A DNA stretch of 64,000 nucleotides from contig CM052361.1 of the NCBI GenBank assembly GCA_028551475.1, forward strand, positions 6,827,501-6,891,500, in the 5' to 3' direction. The notes beneath the pieces are model-generated. The model saw nothing but the letters and a program-made list of their open reading frames with translations. It was not told the DNA's origin and searched no databases. Of the stretch, positions 24,840 to 38,257 are shown piece after piece (the first letter of the stretch is position 1; every line of letters starts with the position of its first letter). Origin of the DNA: Casuarina equisetifolia (taxonomy: Eukaryota > Streptophyta > Magnoliopsida > Fagales > Casuarinaceae). The translations under genes and the position numbers were made by a program.

Positions 24840-26096
24840 AGCCTTTGATCTTATGGTCGTCAAGAGGCGGCAAGCCCGAACCTAACCAGCAGGGCCTTCA
24901 TAAGAGCTGTTAAGATTGACACGAAAATTGTACCAAAAGTTTCAATTATTGGCAAAGAAAGCAGTTGTTGAACAAAAGTGGAACACTGTTTCCTTTATTG
25001 CATGACTAGCAAAGCTCTTTTGTGAAGCTGTTACATCACTTCTCTTCCACTTGGCTCTAACTCTGTTACATCTGCACTGTCATGTAATTGTAGATCCTTC
25101 GATTTTATCAGCAGTATGTTAAGAGAACGTGTATTTTGAGTTGAATGCCTGGTCATCTGCAGAATAGTCTTCTGCAAGAAGCAAACTAATAACCGACTCT
25201 ACGTGGTCATTGACAATTGATTCAAGTCAGATATAGAACAAATGCGAAGCGTAAAGCTACTAATATTCTTCGATGACAGTGTGGTAGAACCAGGAATTTT
25301 CCCTCTCCGAAACACAGGCAACGGATTGGGAAAGGGCAAAAGATATGTGCTCATCGTGTGTCTGTGGGCGCGCCGTTGAAACGATGTGGGACACATCGAA
25401 ACAACTAGATTGGCCCGAGTTGGCGAGACTGAGAGGAGCACAACCTGGTTAGAGATGAGTAAGCAGGAAGCGCAACTGGAATCAATCATCCACAGACAAC
25501 AAAGTTTGTAAAGAAGTAGAGAAGAAATACAAGACGGGACATCCACGAAGCAAGGGACCTCCTGTCTTAAAGCAGTTCACGTGACTCTCGCACTACCCCC
25601 CATCCTTTCATGTTCTCCTTGTAGATCATAAAGCATAACGATGAAGTTTTTGCATTTACCCGCAATAAATCTGCCCAATTTAACAGTGATAATAAATTTT
25701 TGGGGGATTTATCTTGAAATAGTGGTGGGTCTAACTTGATGCAGAGACAAAGATAAATCAACTCATAATTCAGACAGTTTGAAACTCTCCATACATACAA
25801 CCGACTACCTAATTTTTGGCTTTTTCGCTCTTTCTGTAAAGAGTAACAGATAAGGGTTACAGAATAAAAAGTTGTTTGCACCATGTGTGAGCAAAGACCA
25901 AAAGCTTATAAAGAAGAAGGGTATGGGACAGCCATGAAAGCAATGGCACCTGTCATTTTGTGCCCCAAACCATGTGCTCCCGAATTATGCCATTCCTTGT
26001 CACTTCCATCATGCACCTCTTTATCCCTTCCTTCTTGATACATCTTCACACTCTAGATATATTTTATTATTTCGATCACATGGAACATCAGGAAAC

Positions 26097-26130
<34 letters not shown>

Positions 26131-26191
26131 TCAATCCACAATATTTGCGAAGTTAGAAAGGAATTTATCGAGTCATTTTAAAAAAAGTCAA
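24840..26191. other. Spacer with a 27-base A run
   Basis: No gene recognised. A homopolymer of 27 A lies at 26104-26130, just beyond the stop of the Ser-rich gene. Open frames on the minus strand at 25199-25546 and 25567-25884 show no domain. Confidence 0.45.
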
Positions 26192-26956
26192 TCACTTCTT
26201 CTTGTTCTTCTCTTTACCATTGGAGAAGATCGAACCAAAGCCAAAGAAGTTCGCTGAATGAATATTTAGCACAGGACTAATCCGAGCACCATTCCCATGG
26301 GATCCATTACCCTTCTTCAATGGAGGCTTCCCGTAACTCGAGGATACCGAAGATTGGGATGCTTTTATCGATGCATGTTTCTGGTAACCCTGCCTAGAAC
26401 TTTGACCATCATTTGAAAATGGGGATCGCTTAACAGACGACGTAGACCCAGTTGAGTTGCTTCTCGATAAAAGCGGTAGTATAGGGCACAAGCTCGTTCC
26501 GTATCCAGAGCCACAACTGCTACTCCGCTTGAACCGCCAAAAGGACTTGGAACTTTGCTTCTCATCCGCATCATTGATCTCAACCTTGCTTTGTCTGGAA
26601 TTCTCTTGCTTTAACCCTTTACCACAAGTTGTCCCACTATCACGGATTCCACGTGCTGGTGGCAATGGTGGATGAGGGCCGCAATGATCGGTTGGCCTTG
26701 TCGGAGGGACCTTTTTCTTGATTTGAGTAGGTAGAATTTTCCCATCAGAGAAAAGCTCTTCTGCTGTCGAAGATTCTTCATCCAAACACTCGCTAACACA
26801 GAAGTCGAAGTCGATGCTTGAACTCAAACCCGAGGAGCTTGATCGAAGAGGGTGGCGTTCGACAGGGATGATATCGGAATGGCCGAAATCATGAGAAAAT
26901 GAGATTCGTGGACTCGTACCCATGCTCGAACCCTCCGAGTAGACGTCAACAACCAT
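26192..26956 (-). CDS. Plant-specific Ser-rich protein of unknown function
   Basis: One uninterrupted frame of 254 residues from ATG 26956 to TGA 26192. Ordered landmarks are SPRISFSHDF near the N-terminus, an acidic IDFDFCVSECLDEESS block, AEELFSDGKILPTQIKKK, a basic KSFWRFKRSSSC block, LLSRSNSTGS, and a C-terminal GARISPVLNIHSANFFGFGS ending in a Lys/Asn tail. I know this layout from unnamed plant protein families loosely resembling membrane-associated kinase regulators, but no function is established here. The many Ser and Arg residues suggest a phosphorylated, soluble or membrane-peripheral protein. The CDS is intronless. GTTCAG|GAGATGG at the start suggests that a 5'UTR intron ends just before the ATG. 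A broken relative lies downstream. Confidence 0.8.
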   Translation of the reverse strand: MVVDVYSEGSSMGTSPRISFSHDFGHSDIIPVERHPLRSSSSGLSSSIDFDFCVSECLDEESSTAEELFSDGKILPTQIKKKVPPTRPTDHCGPHPPLPPARGIRDSGTTCGKGLKQENSRQSKVEINDADEKQSSKSFWRFKRSSSCGSGYGTSLCPILPLLSRSNSTGSTSSVKRSPFSNDGQSSRQGYQKHASIKASQSSVSSSYGKPPLKKGNGSHGNGARISPVLNIHSANFFGFGSIFSNGKEKNKKK

Positions 26957-29900
26957 CTCCTGAACCTTAAGAGGGCAAAATGATTGAAACCCTGAGCTAT
27001 GACTCTAAGAAGGAATCAGACAACACAGGCACTGATAACTTCAATGTTTTCTCTGCCACAAAGGAACACTAAAGATTGAAACCTAACAAAGCCAACAAAT
27101 TTGAAGCCTCAACTTCAACTATCAAAATAAGACTACCATAAAGAACTTTGAATTGTAGAAAGCTTGAAAAACATTCGATCTTGGAAAACATGGTCCAGGA
27201 AAAAAGAAAGAGAAAAACGTGAAACGGGTGACTTGAAAAGCAGGAGCTTTTTAAACTAATGACAGGAAACTAACTTGGAGGAGATTCAGAGACCGATTCC
27301 TGCCTGTAAGTGAGGAAGATAAAACGTGCAGAGCGTTTTAAGCACCGAAAGGAGGCCTCCAGCGAGGACCTGAGACATGAGGTTACGGGAAAGGTTAATG
27401 TGCCGCTGCCCTAGAGGTAAACATGCCTGCCGTGACGTGGAAAGCAATGCATGACAACGACAGGTTTTTAATAAAAAATAAATATTTTTTCTTTTCCTCT
27501 ATTGGTCTAAGCCATGAAAATTAAAATCAGAATATTAACCCATTGACAAAATCAGTAATTCTGCTTCATATGCCTGCTTCCTGAATGTTTGCCGCCCTCC
27601 ACTTTTAGAGTTCTTGAGATGTTTAATAAGTCAGGCCAAATAGAGTTTGGCCGGCAAAAACTGATACATGTATAACCACACAAATGATATATGCCAAACC
27701 TGAAACCATTTTTTATATGTAAAACCAGACGTTGACTAATTTATTTAACATATCCAAAATAAATCTTAATATATGTCCCTGAGCATCTTTACAATGTTTT
27801 AAGTATTACTCAGTGAATATTCGATAAGTCCACTCAATATAAGATTTCAAATTGCAGAAAGTAGTATTATGCCTCGTGTTAAGACAGCTTGTATTTAATT
27901 TAATAGTTTGAGAGTGTTCTAGCTATCAATGATTACTCTTGGATTACATAGTATATTATATGATTAGCACTTTCTTTATGTATACAACTAAATTTGTCAT
28001 TTATTTTAAAGATATGATAATAGATTTTTATTTATTAAATAATTATTTTAGAGATCTGTATGACATCACAATGGAATCCATCTATACCTTGAGCCTCTCA
28101 CTTCTCCAGTTCTTTCAAAATTGGTTTCGATCATCCACATTTTTCAAACTAGGATAAAAGCCAAATGAGTGGTCAAGATCTGTGGGAGTCAAAGCTTTGT
28201 GTCACTTGACCATTGGCGTCTAGGCATGCTTAATTACATAGAACTAACATATTTTCAAGACGATGGAAGTATAGATACAAAGCTTCAACATTTTCAGAAA
28301 GGTTAAAGTTAATGCAAAAACTTGCAAAATGATGGTCAAGGCAGACTTTTCTGAAGATTAGAGTAAACTCTACCACACCCTTTCTTGAGCCAAGAATCAT
28401 TTACGTGGCTAAAAGAATCACAATCTTCCAAAGAAGCAGCATTTTCAGGATCCGAAAAAGAGAAAAAGAAAAAGAAAGATGAAGTCTCTTTCAAGTTTCA
28501 ACAATCTGAACTCTCCAATAATTTGACCACTTGAACAATACAATACTCAAGATGCCAAGTTTTTGCTTCCAGTCGATAAGGGGTAGGTAGAAGCATTATT
28601 TTACACGCTATTGCCAGAAGCGATGCAGCGTAGTCCTTCCTCATCTTAACCTGGTGTTGAGTGCACGACGCACATTTGTGATTGGGGTCATTGAGGGTAA
28701 GTAAGCAACCTTCGGTTTCTTCTTCTTCTATTCTTGTTGAAAAGATGTAATCCTAATAACCAAAATAAGGTTTTTTGGAGACTTGTCAACGTAACGTGTA
28801 AGAGATGGTATGCAATTCTTCTGGTGAAAGAATTGTGGATAGTTTTTTAAGCCAAAATCACTCGTCAGAACGGAAGTTGAGTTGGAATTTGACCACGGTA
28901 ATTCATGAAATGGAGCAATGACTCCAAAGTGTCTTAAAAATTAGCACGCACGTAGAGATATGGTGTGCCCATCTTTTGTCATCTTTGCCTTTGAATAGGC
29001 TTTTATTTTAGCCTCTTAGGAGGCTATATATATATGGTACCGATATGATACATGGTTTTGTCTTTAATTTATGTGCTTAGTACAGTTGTATGAAACAGGT
29101 GCTGACTGAAATAAACGATACGCGGATCACTCTTAGTCATAGGAAAGACAGGAAGAAGCTCTAATGAAAAGGTAGGCCGACTATTAGTTAATAATTTGCT
29201 ATATATGGTGATTTTATCTGGTGAAATACGTCTTTAGGCATGCGTCTAAAGATGGTTCAATGAAATCAGTAAATAAGATTATTGTTCTTGATAGGCAAAT
29301 TAGAGTAGATTGCATCTGAAAAAGAACTTTGTATTTAATAAATAAAGAGATTACACGTTAATGCAAGATATCACTTTTTGTTTCGGAGTTAGTGAGAATG
29401 AAGCAGTATAAAGGACCGGTTTGTGTAAAAAATCAGTTTGACCAAAGAACTACAAGGGCTTCTAATGCATATAGCAACTTGAGTTGTTGCATCTGCTGTT
29501 CGTCTTTGTTAAATCAAACAAGACTGGGAATCTAGACTTTAAGAAGGAGGGTTAACTAGACCTATTATAACGTATAATAAGTACATAAACCATAATGATC
29601 AAAGTATAAAAAGTATTCAAGCTGAATAACGCAAAGATTTGTGGTATCAATCTATGCCCTAGGAATATTTAGCCGTACCTTTACGATCAATGAATCTTTG
29701 ATTCACCGTCTTGAAAATTATCCCTGCTCAATCATTTTAAAATGCAGTTTGCAGTCTGATGTTAATGGTTGGATCAACTGCAAAGTTGGTAAATCAACCA
29801 AACCTAGGTTTCATTGATATTTCTAATTTCCCAAGCCCAAAACCCTATACATTTATGACAATGAATATCCTTATATGGCTATTGGAATAATTATCCATTT

Positions 29901-30639
29901 CACTTACTACCTTAAGTAAGTTTGAAGTTCTGAAAAACCACCTCCTTGTTAAATGAAACCTGTCATTGTTGAGCTCCATGTTGATACGTCTCGCTTGTCT
30001 AGACACCTAACAATGTTAAGACGAAAGGAATACAAAAAAAAAAAAAACATTTTATTAGGTGAATCTTTGTCCATGATGAAGACAACTACTAAAGCAAATA
30101 TCCTTTATTATGACTATATCCCTTCTTACTCTCGTTCTCTCCCAACTTTGGTTAAAAGAAGTCCCCATAGTTGTCCTTAACCTTGGGAACTTAATAAAAG
30201 TTATCAATTTTCTCTTAAGGCAATGGTTAAATGTAATTTTGGATGAGATTTAGAGGCTTCCAACCTCCATCTTTTTATAACTTTTATAAGTATTGTAATG
30301 TTGAAATATGCCTTTATATTTTTTTATATTTATTTTTATTAATGCAAACTTATCTTTCTACCAAAAAATTTTTAAACAAAAAAAGAGACAAGTTTAAATT
30401 ATTCAATTATGACATAATAAACCATTTGCTTAAGATGGTTTGATATTCATAAATACAAATGTTCTCTCGTGTACTATTTTCTTGAATATGGCCAATAAGA
30501 TTGGTATTTTAATAACCTAATTTTGAAAACATTTATAACTTCATTTAAACTATATATAATAGATATATGACAAGCAAAAAGAATTAGGAAGTTTTGTAAT
30601 TAAGTCCTTTGTTTTAATTACTTTAATCATTTGTTGTAA
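26957..30639. other. AT-rich intergenic spacer
   Basis: The first few hundred bases are probably the 5'UTR intron and promoter of the gene at 26192-26956. Beyond that nothing is recognised: the sequence is strongly AT-rich, with short open frames lacking motifs. Confidence 0.45.
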
Positions 30640-31760
30640 TTGAAAATGTCAATCATTAACAATCCTATGAAAACCTTATTATGTAAGGACATTTTGCCAA
30701 AATTTATCCAATCAAAGTACATTGAAAAAACAAGTGTGATATGCTTTCAAATTGAAACCTACAATACAATGCATATTAATTGAAAGGAACCATCAAGATA
30801 ACACTTTTGTTGTAAGAAGTCTATTCTTACATTTGAGCTAAGCCATTTAATAAAAGTGTAATTGTTGATTCTACTTGACCATATCAAGTTATACCATTTA
30901 ACCTTAATATTTACTTGGTACAATTCTTTGTATGTCTCTTTATAACAATAAGAAGGTTTGAAAAGGGTAAATATAAGAATCTATCATAACTTGAGAAGAC
31001 ATCTCCAACTCTATACCACATTTTCTTTGATATTAAGATGCATAATTAAAGTTCTCCTATATTTAATATTATGCATCCATCTACTTTACAAGGATGAACT
31101 TGGATGATTGATAAGATTTCAGATTGATTGCTTCAACAAAACCTTATTTCATACTTTAATTATAGCCTAGGTCTTGCTTTTCTTTTAGGTAAACAAACAA
31201 CTTGTTTAACAACTTTATGAATTTTATGATTTTTCAATTTATTTACTTATAGAAAGTTCTTAATCTTCTTCTCAATCTTATAAATGATTTTCTTCAAAAG
31301 AATAAATATTTGCATCCAAAATGTGTGTATAGAAGTAAGAACTAATTTGATCAATTATAACCTTTCTATATAATTAAGATGTCTTATTTCCCCTTTATCA
31401 ATTTTTTACAAGAAAAATGAGTCAAATTGAAAAGGACAACACAATAGGTGAGTCTAATCCATGATTTTCTTTGTTAAAAATTTACAATCATTGTATGTAA
31501 GCTTTTTTGTAATAAGGAGAACACCAAAATATCTAATGGGTAGAATTTCTTTATACAATGGAGTGTGATCCAATATGAGAAGCCTTTCTTGATCAGTGAA
31601 TTCTAAAAAAATTATCTAACATTTGTTAGGATTTAAATGTAAACTTGTGGGTATTGCAAAATCTTCTAAAATATCAATGAGATATAACATTGAATTAATA
31701 TTTCCATTTACAAAATAAAATTAATCATATGCAAAGTTACGTTCTTTATCTTCCTTTGAC
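30640..31760 (-). mobile_element. Decayed non-LTR (LINE) retrotransposon, reverse transcriptase 3' part
   Basis: Translation of the minus strand gives a broken LINE reverse transcriptase. Near 31725 FAYD-stop replaces the FADD box. SMLYLIDILEDF and LHLNPNKC follow near 31640, matching the GLKLNPSKC block. EILPIRYFGVLLITKKL with NDC near 31530 matches the LPVRYLGVPL block. IHTFWMQIFILLKKII and KQVVCLPKRKA come next. A degenerate zf-RVT-like stretch (LIWSSRINNYTFIKWLSS) lies near 30870. Stops occur in every block. The 5' half (endonuclease) and a poly-A tail were not found. This is known LINE architecture, long dead, and no long ORF remains. Confidence 0.75.
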
Positions 31761-34700
31761 AAAGAAAAATGGAAAGAAAGATAATGAAAATTTGAAAAAA
31801 TGGTCAATGTGATGAATAATGAAAGGAAGGTCCATCACGCCCGTGGCCCCAAAACGCACTACGTGATGTCTGCTTGATTGGTGAAGAAAGGAGACTTGCA
31901 TATAAGATCTTGTTTTTTATTTTTTATTTCCTGTTAGTCACAAAGAGAAAATCATTCCAGGAGGTTCTTGAGAGAAAATTCTTAAGAAAAGTAAGGCCAT
32001 AAAACAGAAGCCGGATCGAAATTTCAAACTTCGATTTATTTTCACAGAAAAAACTGGTCCGAAGAACGGTTCCAGACATAGTCCACGTCAACTTTTCCTC
32101 TTCCTTTTACTTTCTTTCAGTCCCACTTTTTACTTCTTTCCCATCTTGAGCCTGCCCGGTTATGTTTTAAGCTGGAAGGGCCACTTGCAAAGTGTACAGA
32201 CTCTAAAAGAAGCCATCAATGGGACCAAAGACGTCCCATACTCTTTACACTTTAATCCGCGAATCGATAATCACCTGTACGTCCCACCTAGAGATCTTGT
32301 CACCGTCCAACTCCCCTTTCTCGCCACGAATTAATAGAATTGAGGGCCGATTAACTAACTGACAGCTACACATTGAAAAGGAGGACAAATGGTGTGCAAT
32401 CAAGATTGTCTAGCACCAAAAGGATCCAGATTTACGGGATTAAAGGTTGGTCCAATTATTTAAATCTAATCACTCTGTTGCTTATATTGCCAACTGAACA
32501 GCCTAATTGCCTCATCAAGGATCAAAGCAAATCAAGGGCTTGACGAGGACACTATTATGTTGTAAAATTTAGAAATCCAGTGCCTCTCCCTCATTCTATT
32601 CGTACACGTTGATAAATCTTGGTTTTAGTATGATTATTGTTTACTATGAAGAAATGAAGAATATCACTATGATATAATTTATTTACCCTTTGACGAAGAA
32701 GCTTGGTAGGACGATCCCTTTAAAAAAGGACAGTCTAATCATTCTGAAGTGATGAAATTCGAATTATCTAAATTAAACTAATTATTGGAGCTTAAGGAAT
32801 CCATACTTTTTTTTGCATCCTAACGTGCATTGGTGCGAGAGTCAGACTTCAAGTTGTAAAAGATAAAAGAAAAGTAAAGAAAAGAAAAGAAAAAAGAAAT
32901 GTCTTTTCTATAAAGTAGAGACTCAATAATCCAATCTGTTGATAGGCAAAAGTCGGCAACCATAAGAGTAAGAGTTTTGCAGTAACTTTGTTTAGTATAT
33001 CTTTTAATACTGTATTATACTACATTTAGAGGGAAAGAAATAAAAAAAAATTCTAATAATAAAAGTCTAGATAGTTTGATTGTTATTACTAAAATAAAAA
33101 AAGAGGTGAGAGAAAAGATTTCATTTATTAGAGGAGTAAAATTTATAAATTATAATAAATTATTACAAAAACTTTGAAATTTGTCAAATATAGTGTTTGA
33201 GTTTAAATGATGATATTGAAACTAAACAATCTTGTAATTTTTTATAGTGATATATAATTTTTAACCTTTCCTTAAGAAAAAAAAAGGTTGACAGCCACGA
33301 TGCGTGACTTGTGTAATATTGAGGATTTGGATTCAACTTGACGACTCTATAACATATAGCTCTTTCCGGTTTTCCTTCGGACAAAGGATAACGCCAATCA
33401 AAGAGACACTGGTCGGTTTTGATCCAGTGAAAAAAGGAGGAAGTAGGGAAAATGACCCTCTTCTAAACTGGGGTTTACGGGAACTTCGTATTGTATGATA
33501 ACAAGTCCTAGATACTCTTTTCTTTTTTTTTCTTTTTCAAATTGATATTTTTTCTCAGTTAACAATATTAGAAATGATGTAAGTCTCACATAAAATATAT
33601 TGTACTTTGATATTTTCTTTATATGTAAGAGTGTCTCTCTTTTTAATAATTGATCTTAAAAGATGATTGTATTATGTAACATGTCAAAATTAGGGCTAAG
33701 TGTAACAACTCTTCACTTGTGAAAATAGATTTCACATGAGTCCCACATGTTTGAACTAAAAGAATATTGGAAATGGTATGAGTGTCACATTGCTTATATG
33801 TTGATTTGATGTTCTTATTATGTGTTATTTTTTCTAGTGAAAAAATAAGTTTATGTTAATGAAAATTAGTGTACAAAAGTACATGGGTATATTCCATTAT
33901 TGTTAGAATTATGAAAGTTATGAAAAGATCAAAGTTGAAAACATCTAAATTTTACTCAAAATGACATTTTTTCTTAAAGATTTTGTATTTTAAAATATGT
34001 TCATAAGAAAAACAAAATTTTTAGCCCCTTAATCATTTTAAAAAAATAATTTAGGGAATGTATACTCAAATTTGTGTATGCATATTTGTTTATACGATTT
34101 GGAATAATAGAAATAGTATGATTTTTAAGAAGACTACTAGCTTTGAATGTGTAACTTTTGAAGCTATTAAAAATTATAATAAATCAATTTTTTGTATAAA
34201 AAAATCCAAAGTAGTTGAAAACTTGTAAATGGTTACAAGTAACGATATATGTCCATAACTATCATACTAATAGTTGTTATATAATTAATCTACTTAGCCA
34301 AAAAAAAGTAAAAGTCAAATAGCTAATACAAGTTATTTTTCACTTTTTCTTTGTTCCTTTCTTTTTTTTTCTTCGTCTATTGAATAAAAACTCCCCATTG
34401 TAATCAAATACAATTCATTTGGACATGACTTGAGAAAAAATGCTTGCTGCATTCCTGTTTGTCGGGGAATTTAGCAAATGTCAAGTGTGGTTAACTACTT
34501 AGAAGGTCCTTGGTATCGAGAAAAATATTTTAGTTTTTTGTCACATGACATGACTTCGAGCATATCTTTTCAACTTCAAACAAATAGAATCCATGTGTTT
34601 ATCCCTTGAGAAAGTTGATTTGTCTGGTTTGGAACATTCGTACTGTTAATTTATTTTAGGGATATCAAACAAATTATTTATCATAAATGTCGAAATAATT

Positions 34701-35691
34701 GTCGTGGGAAATTAGCAAGATCAGCAAAGTGAAGAAGACGAGAAGAAGTTTATCAGGAGGGGTTCATCATGTGTAACATATACATGCACTGCATAGATAA
34801 ATGAGGTTGATGACAAAGGCAATGATAGGTAAAGAAAATGTTAAGATTATATTATGGCTTTTGTATTTATTTGAAGTATGGTTATTACATCCAATATTAA
34901 TAATATTAATAAATTTTGTCAAGGTACTATCTCTAAAAAAAAAAGAAAAGAAAAGAAAAGGTGAGGTATTGTTTTGAGGTCAAAAACCTAAAAATTGGTA
35001 GAAATATTGTTCTTTTTTTTTTTTTTTTAATTTATTAGAATTTTCACGTGTCCATTTCACTATAAGCATCTCAACTAGATTTATTATGATTTTAATGAGG
35101 CTAAACTATTGTTGCCTTGATAAGGCAATTGTATCCTCCAATGGTTCTCCAATGAAAATGTTTTCTTTCTTAGAGAGCTACGGAACCTCTTTTTTTTTTT
35201 TTCATTGTTTGTTGTAAAATATAATACCTCATCTTTAATTTTTTTTTACTCATTTAGAAATATTTAGCCATTAAACATCAAATTATCCTTTTTATGCATA
35301 GGGAAATGTTTAAAAACTAAAAGGTATATAATATGTAAGTGTTTACAATTTTCTTTTCTTTTTGTACAAATAGTCGATCAAAACACAACCAAACAACATA
35401 TAATAAAGTAAAGATAAAGAATCAAAAGAGAGAGAAAAAAGAGTAGAAGGACAAAGGTCATTACACGTAATTACAAATCATGGAAATAAATGGAAGTACT
35501 TTCGATAGAGAAAGAAAATGTAATCCATATAATAAGATTATACAAAGACTTGACAATGCTAAAAGTCCATGAAGCTCAACAAATTAATAACAATCCTTTT
35601 GCTTTTTCTTCATTTTATTTTGTTTGTTCAAGTCAAATTATTAAAATTTTAAATCTTACAATTCAATTGAAGGCATTTGAAATGTAGGATT
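31761..35691. other. AT-rich spacer downstream of the first LRK10L pseudogene
   Basis: No gene recognised. Bases from roughly 35040 onward resemble 55300 onward, for example the AAAGGCAATTGTATCC versus AAGGCAATTGTATCC blocks, and mark the edge of the duplicated LRK10L segment. The open frame at 32146-32334 has no known motif. Confidence 0.5.
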
Positions 35692-36883
35692 TTATAACAA
35701 TGAAGTTGTAGAAGAATCTTCAGGTGACCTATTAGGCGAACCAAAGGAAGGTTTTGGTGGAACTTGTAAAGATTGTAAGCTACCTTTTAACATTTCTATC
35801 ACCTTACCATTGATGGCCCATTTGAAGGACTGATTTGAATGCACCATAAACTCACTATTATCATCTTTTTTATTATGTCTTCTTCCTCTCCAACTACATT
35901 GTCAAAAACACAAAAGCTTTCACCTTGTTCAAGCTTATTATAAATCCCATTTGGAAAGTAGACTTCAGTGCTATGAGAGTCTCTTGTATCAATTTTTTTT
36001 CTTGCCCCATTCATTTCAAGAACCAACATTCCATAACTGTAGACAACAGACTTGTGAGAGACTCTACCATAATATTTATTAAATACCTTTGGAGCAATAT
36101 ATCCTACTGTCCCTCTCATGCATGTCATTGATATAATACTCTCTTTTGGTTTGCATAATTTAACAAAACCAAAATCAGAAATTTTTGGGCACAAATCTTC
36201 ATCCAATAATATATTATGTGGTTTTATGTCAAAATGTAGGATTCTTGCATTACAACCACGATGCAAGTATTCAAGCCCTCGAGCAATACCAATTACAATT
36301 TGAAACATTGTCTTGTTGTCCAAGCAACTATTTGGTATGGAAGTTCCTTTATCATATATCAACTTGTCAAGAGATCCATTCAACATGAATTCATAAATTA
36401 GTGCTCTTCTAGTCCTCTCATAACAAAAGCCTAGAAGGGTAACTATATTAACATGTGATGTTCTACTAGTGTTAGCCACTTTGTTGATAAATTCTTTTCC
36501 ATTACCTTTAGATTCATTTAAAATTTTCACTGCCACAATACGTCCATCAAATAATTTCCCTTTGTAAACAGAACCATATCCTCCTTGTCCTACTTTATCT
36601 TTGAATGAGTTGGTCAATTTTTTCACATCTGAATAAGTATATCGTTGTGGACCCATTGATCCAAAGTTCTTCATCATTCCTTCAATATTAAAGTGATTAT
36701 TCCTAATATCTCTCTTCCACATCATCAAATTACTGAGTTGACATCGTTTCTTCATGCCGATAATCACAAAAAAGCATACCACAACTGTACTCGCAGCAAC
36801 TGCAGCAATCACGAATTTCTGTGTGCAAAAAATAGTTCAATTTATGTATTTCTTCATATCTCAATATATGTATATATGCGTTA

Positions 36884-37150
36884 TTAATATTAAGTGGTCT
36901 CATGAATGTCCCGAAAAGGTGCTTTAGATGTGGGACAAATCCAATTCTCAACATGTCCTCTTTGCATAATGATTGAAGCATCATTGGCAAACAATATTGA
37001 GGATGGTGAATTGCACATTAAGAAGGGGGTCTCACTACTTTGATATTATATTAAGTGATCTCATGATCATCCTAAAAAGGTGCCTAGGAGGGAGGGAAAA
37101 GACACCACATATAAGGCCCAGATTCACGTTCTCCCTTTCCAATTTGGGAG
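36884..37150. repeat. Internal duplication in an intron of LRK10L copy 1
   Basis: Two segments starting near 36884 and 37042 share an ATTAAGTG(G/A)TCTCATGA start and an AAAAGGTGC core about 158 bases apart. They lie in the intron between the linker exon and the kinase exon and may be remains of a small mobile element. No terminal repeats were found. Confidence 0.4.
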
Positions 37151-38062
37151 GAATCTAGTTTTCAACAAGTAGTAACAACATATGCAAGAGTAACAAAAAA
37201 TTGCTTTCCAATTGTCATGTCATAGAATAAAAAAAATGCGTAACTTTTACTCAATATAGATTGTCGTACCACTTTCCAGTTGATGCTCCGTGTATCGGAT
37301 GCTGCAAAGATAGATTTTGACATCGTCGGATGAGAGCAAACTTATTCGAGAAGCAAGCGATAGAAGCAAAAGAGAAGAATCTAAAATCCTCGACGATATT
37401 CATATGCATGTTAATAGAATACTTAAAAATAAAAACAAGACAAAAACTGTGTCATTGATACTGCAAATAGAACAATCCATTATTTATATATAAATTAATT
37501 ATTACCTTTTTAAGCATGCTGAACCTACCTTTGTATTCCTTTATATCAGTTTTGGCTGTAATAATTTATTAAAAAATTAAAGTTCAACTTAAAAACTAGT
37601 TTAAGAATTATATGATATTTTTATATTTAAATGTTATCTAATAATCACTCCTTAGAAGTATATGACACAGTGCTTCTTAACATCTTTTATATTTACATCA
37701 ATTGATAATCTAAGAATCAGTCGATGCCTGCTAAACTAATATTGTTTGGATGCACGAAGCATTACTAGAAGTACATGGAAGGTGGAACTCTAGATCCGAC
37801 GTGTTGTCAAAATTACATCCCCTATTCATTTAGAGCTCGATCGGAGGTGTCAAACAACGGGAGGTGATAAAATGACTGTTTTAGCTGTGCCTCTTCGCAC
37901 TATAAAATCCTGTTTTCTAAAAGAACAAAAATCTAGCTGACCTAGACAAGTTGAAGGGATTATAAACTAAATTGATCCTGGAGTTGCCATACCCTCAGCC
38001 AAGTAAACGGAATGAAGCTGGTACGCTGGTCTAGTGAAATTAATCTCAACCCCTAAATCTTT

Positions 38063-38195
38063 AGGCAGCTGAAGTGTTTGGTCACTTCCACTACAAAAGC
38101 AACGTCCTGCTTAGCCTACGAAAGCAGCGACCGTTCCCTATCAAACATTGAATATTGTGCAGAAAAGAAAGGTCAAATGCCTGTTGGGTGACATG
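38063..38195 (-). pseudogene. Trace of the third LRK10L ectodomain exon in copy 1
   Basis: This segment aligns with 58200-58320 in the second LRK10L unit. Shared blocks include GGCAGCTGAAGTGTTTG versus TGCAGCCGAAGTGTTTG, and a common AAAGAAAGGTC. It covers the intron side and the last few coding bases of an extra ectodomain exon, then stops. The remainder appears deleted near a TTTTTA microsatellite. Confidence 0.55.
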
Positions 38196-38225
38196 TCTGA
38201 ATGATGAATGCATGGGTGATTTAAG

Positions 38226-38257
38226 GTTTTTATTTTTATTTTTATTTTTATTTTTTT
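38226..38257. repeat. TTTTTA microsatellite
   Basis: About five tandem TTTTTA units lie in the large intron of LRK10L copy 1, close to where homology with the second copy breaks off. Confidence 0.8.

Noticed and set aside
25199-25884. Two minus-strand frames of about 105-115 codons
   Set aside because: No homology recognised, and they start from non-ATG or poor contexts beside a pseudogene.
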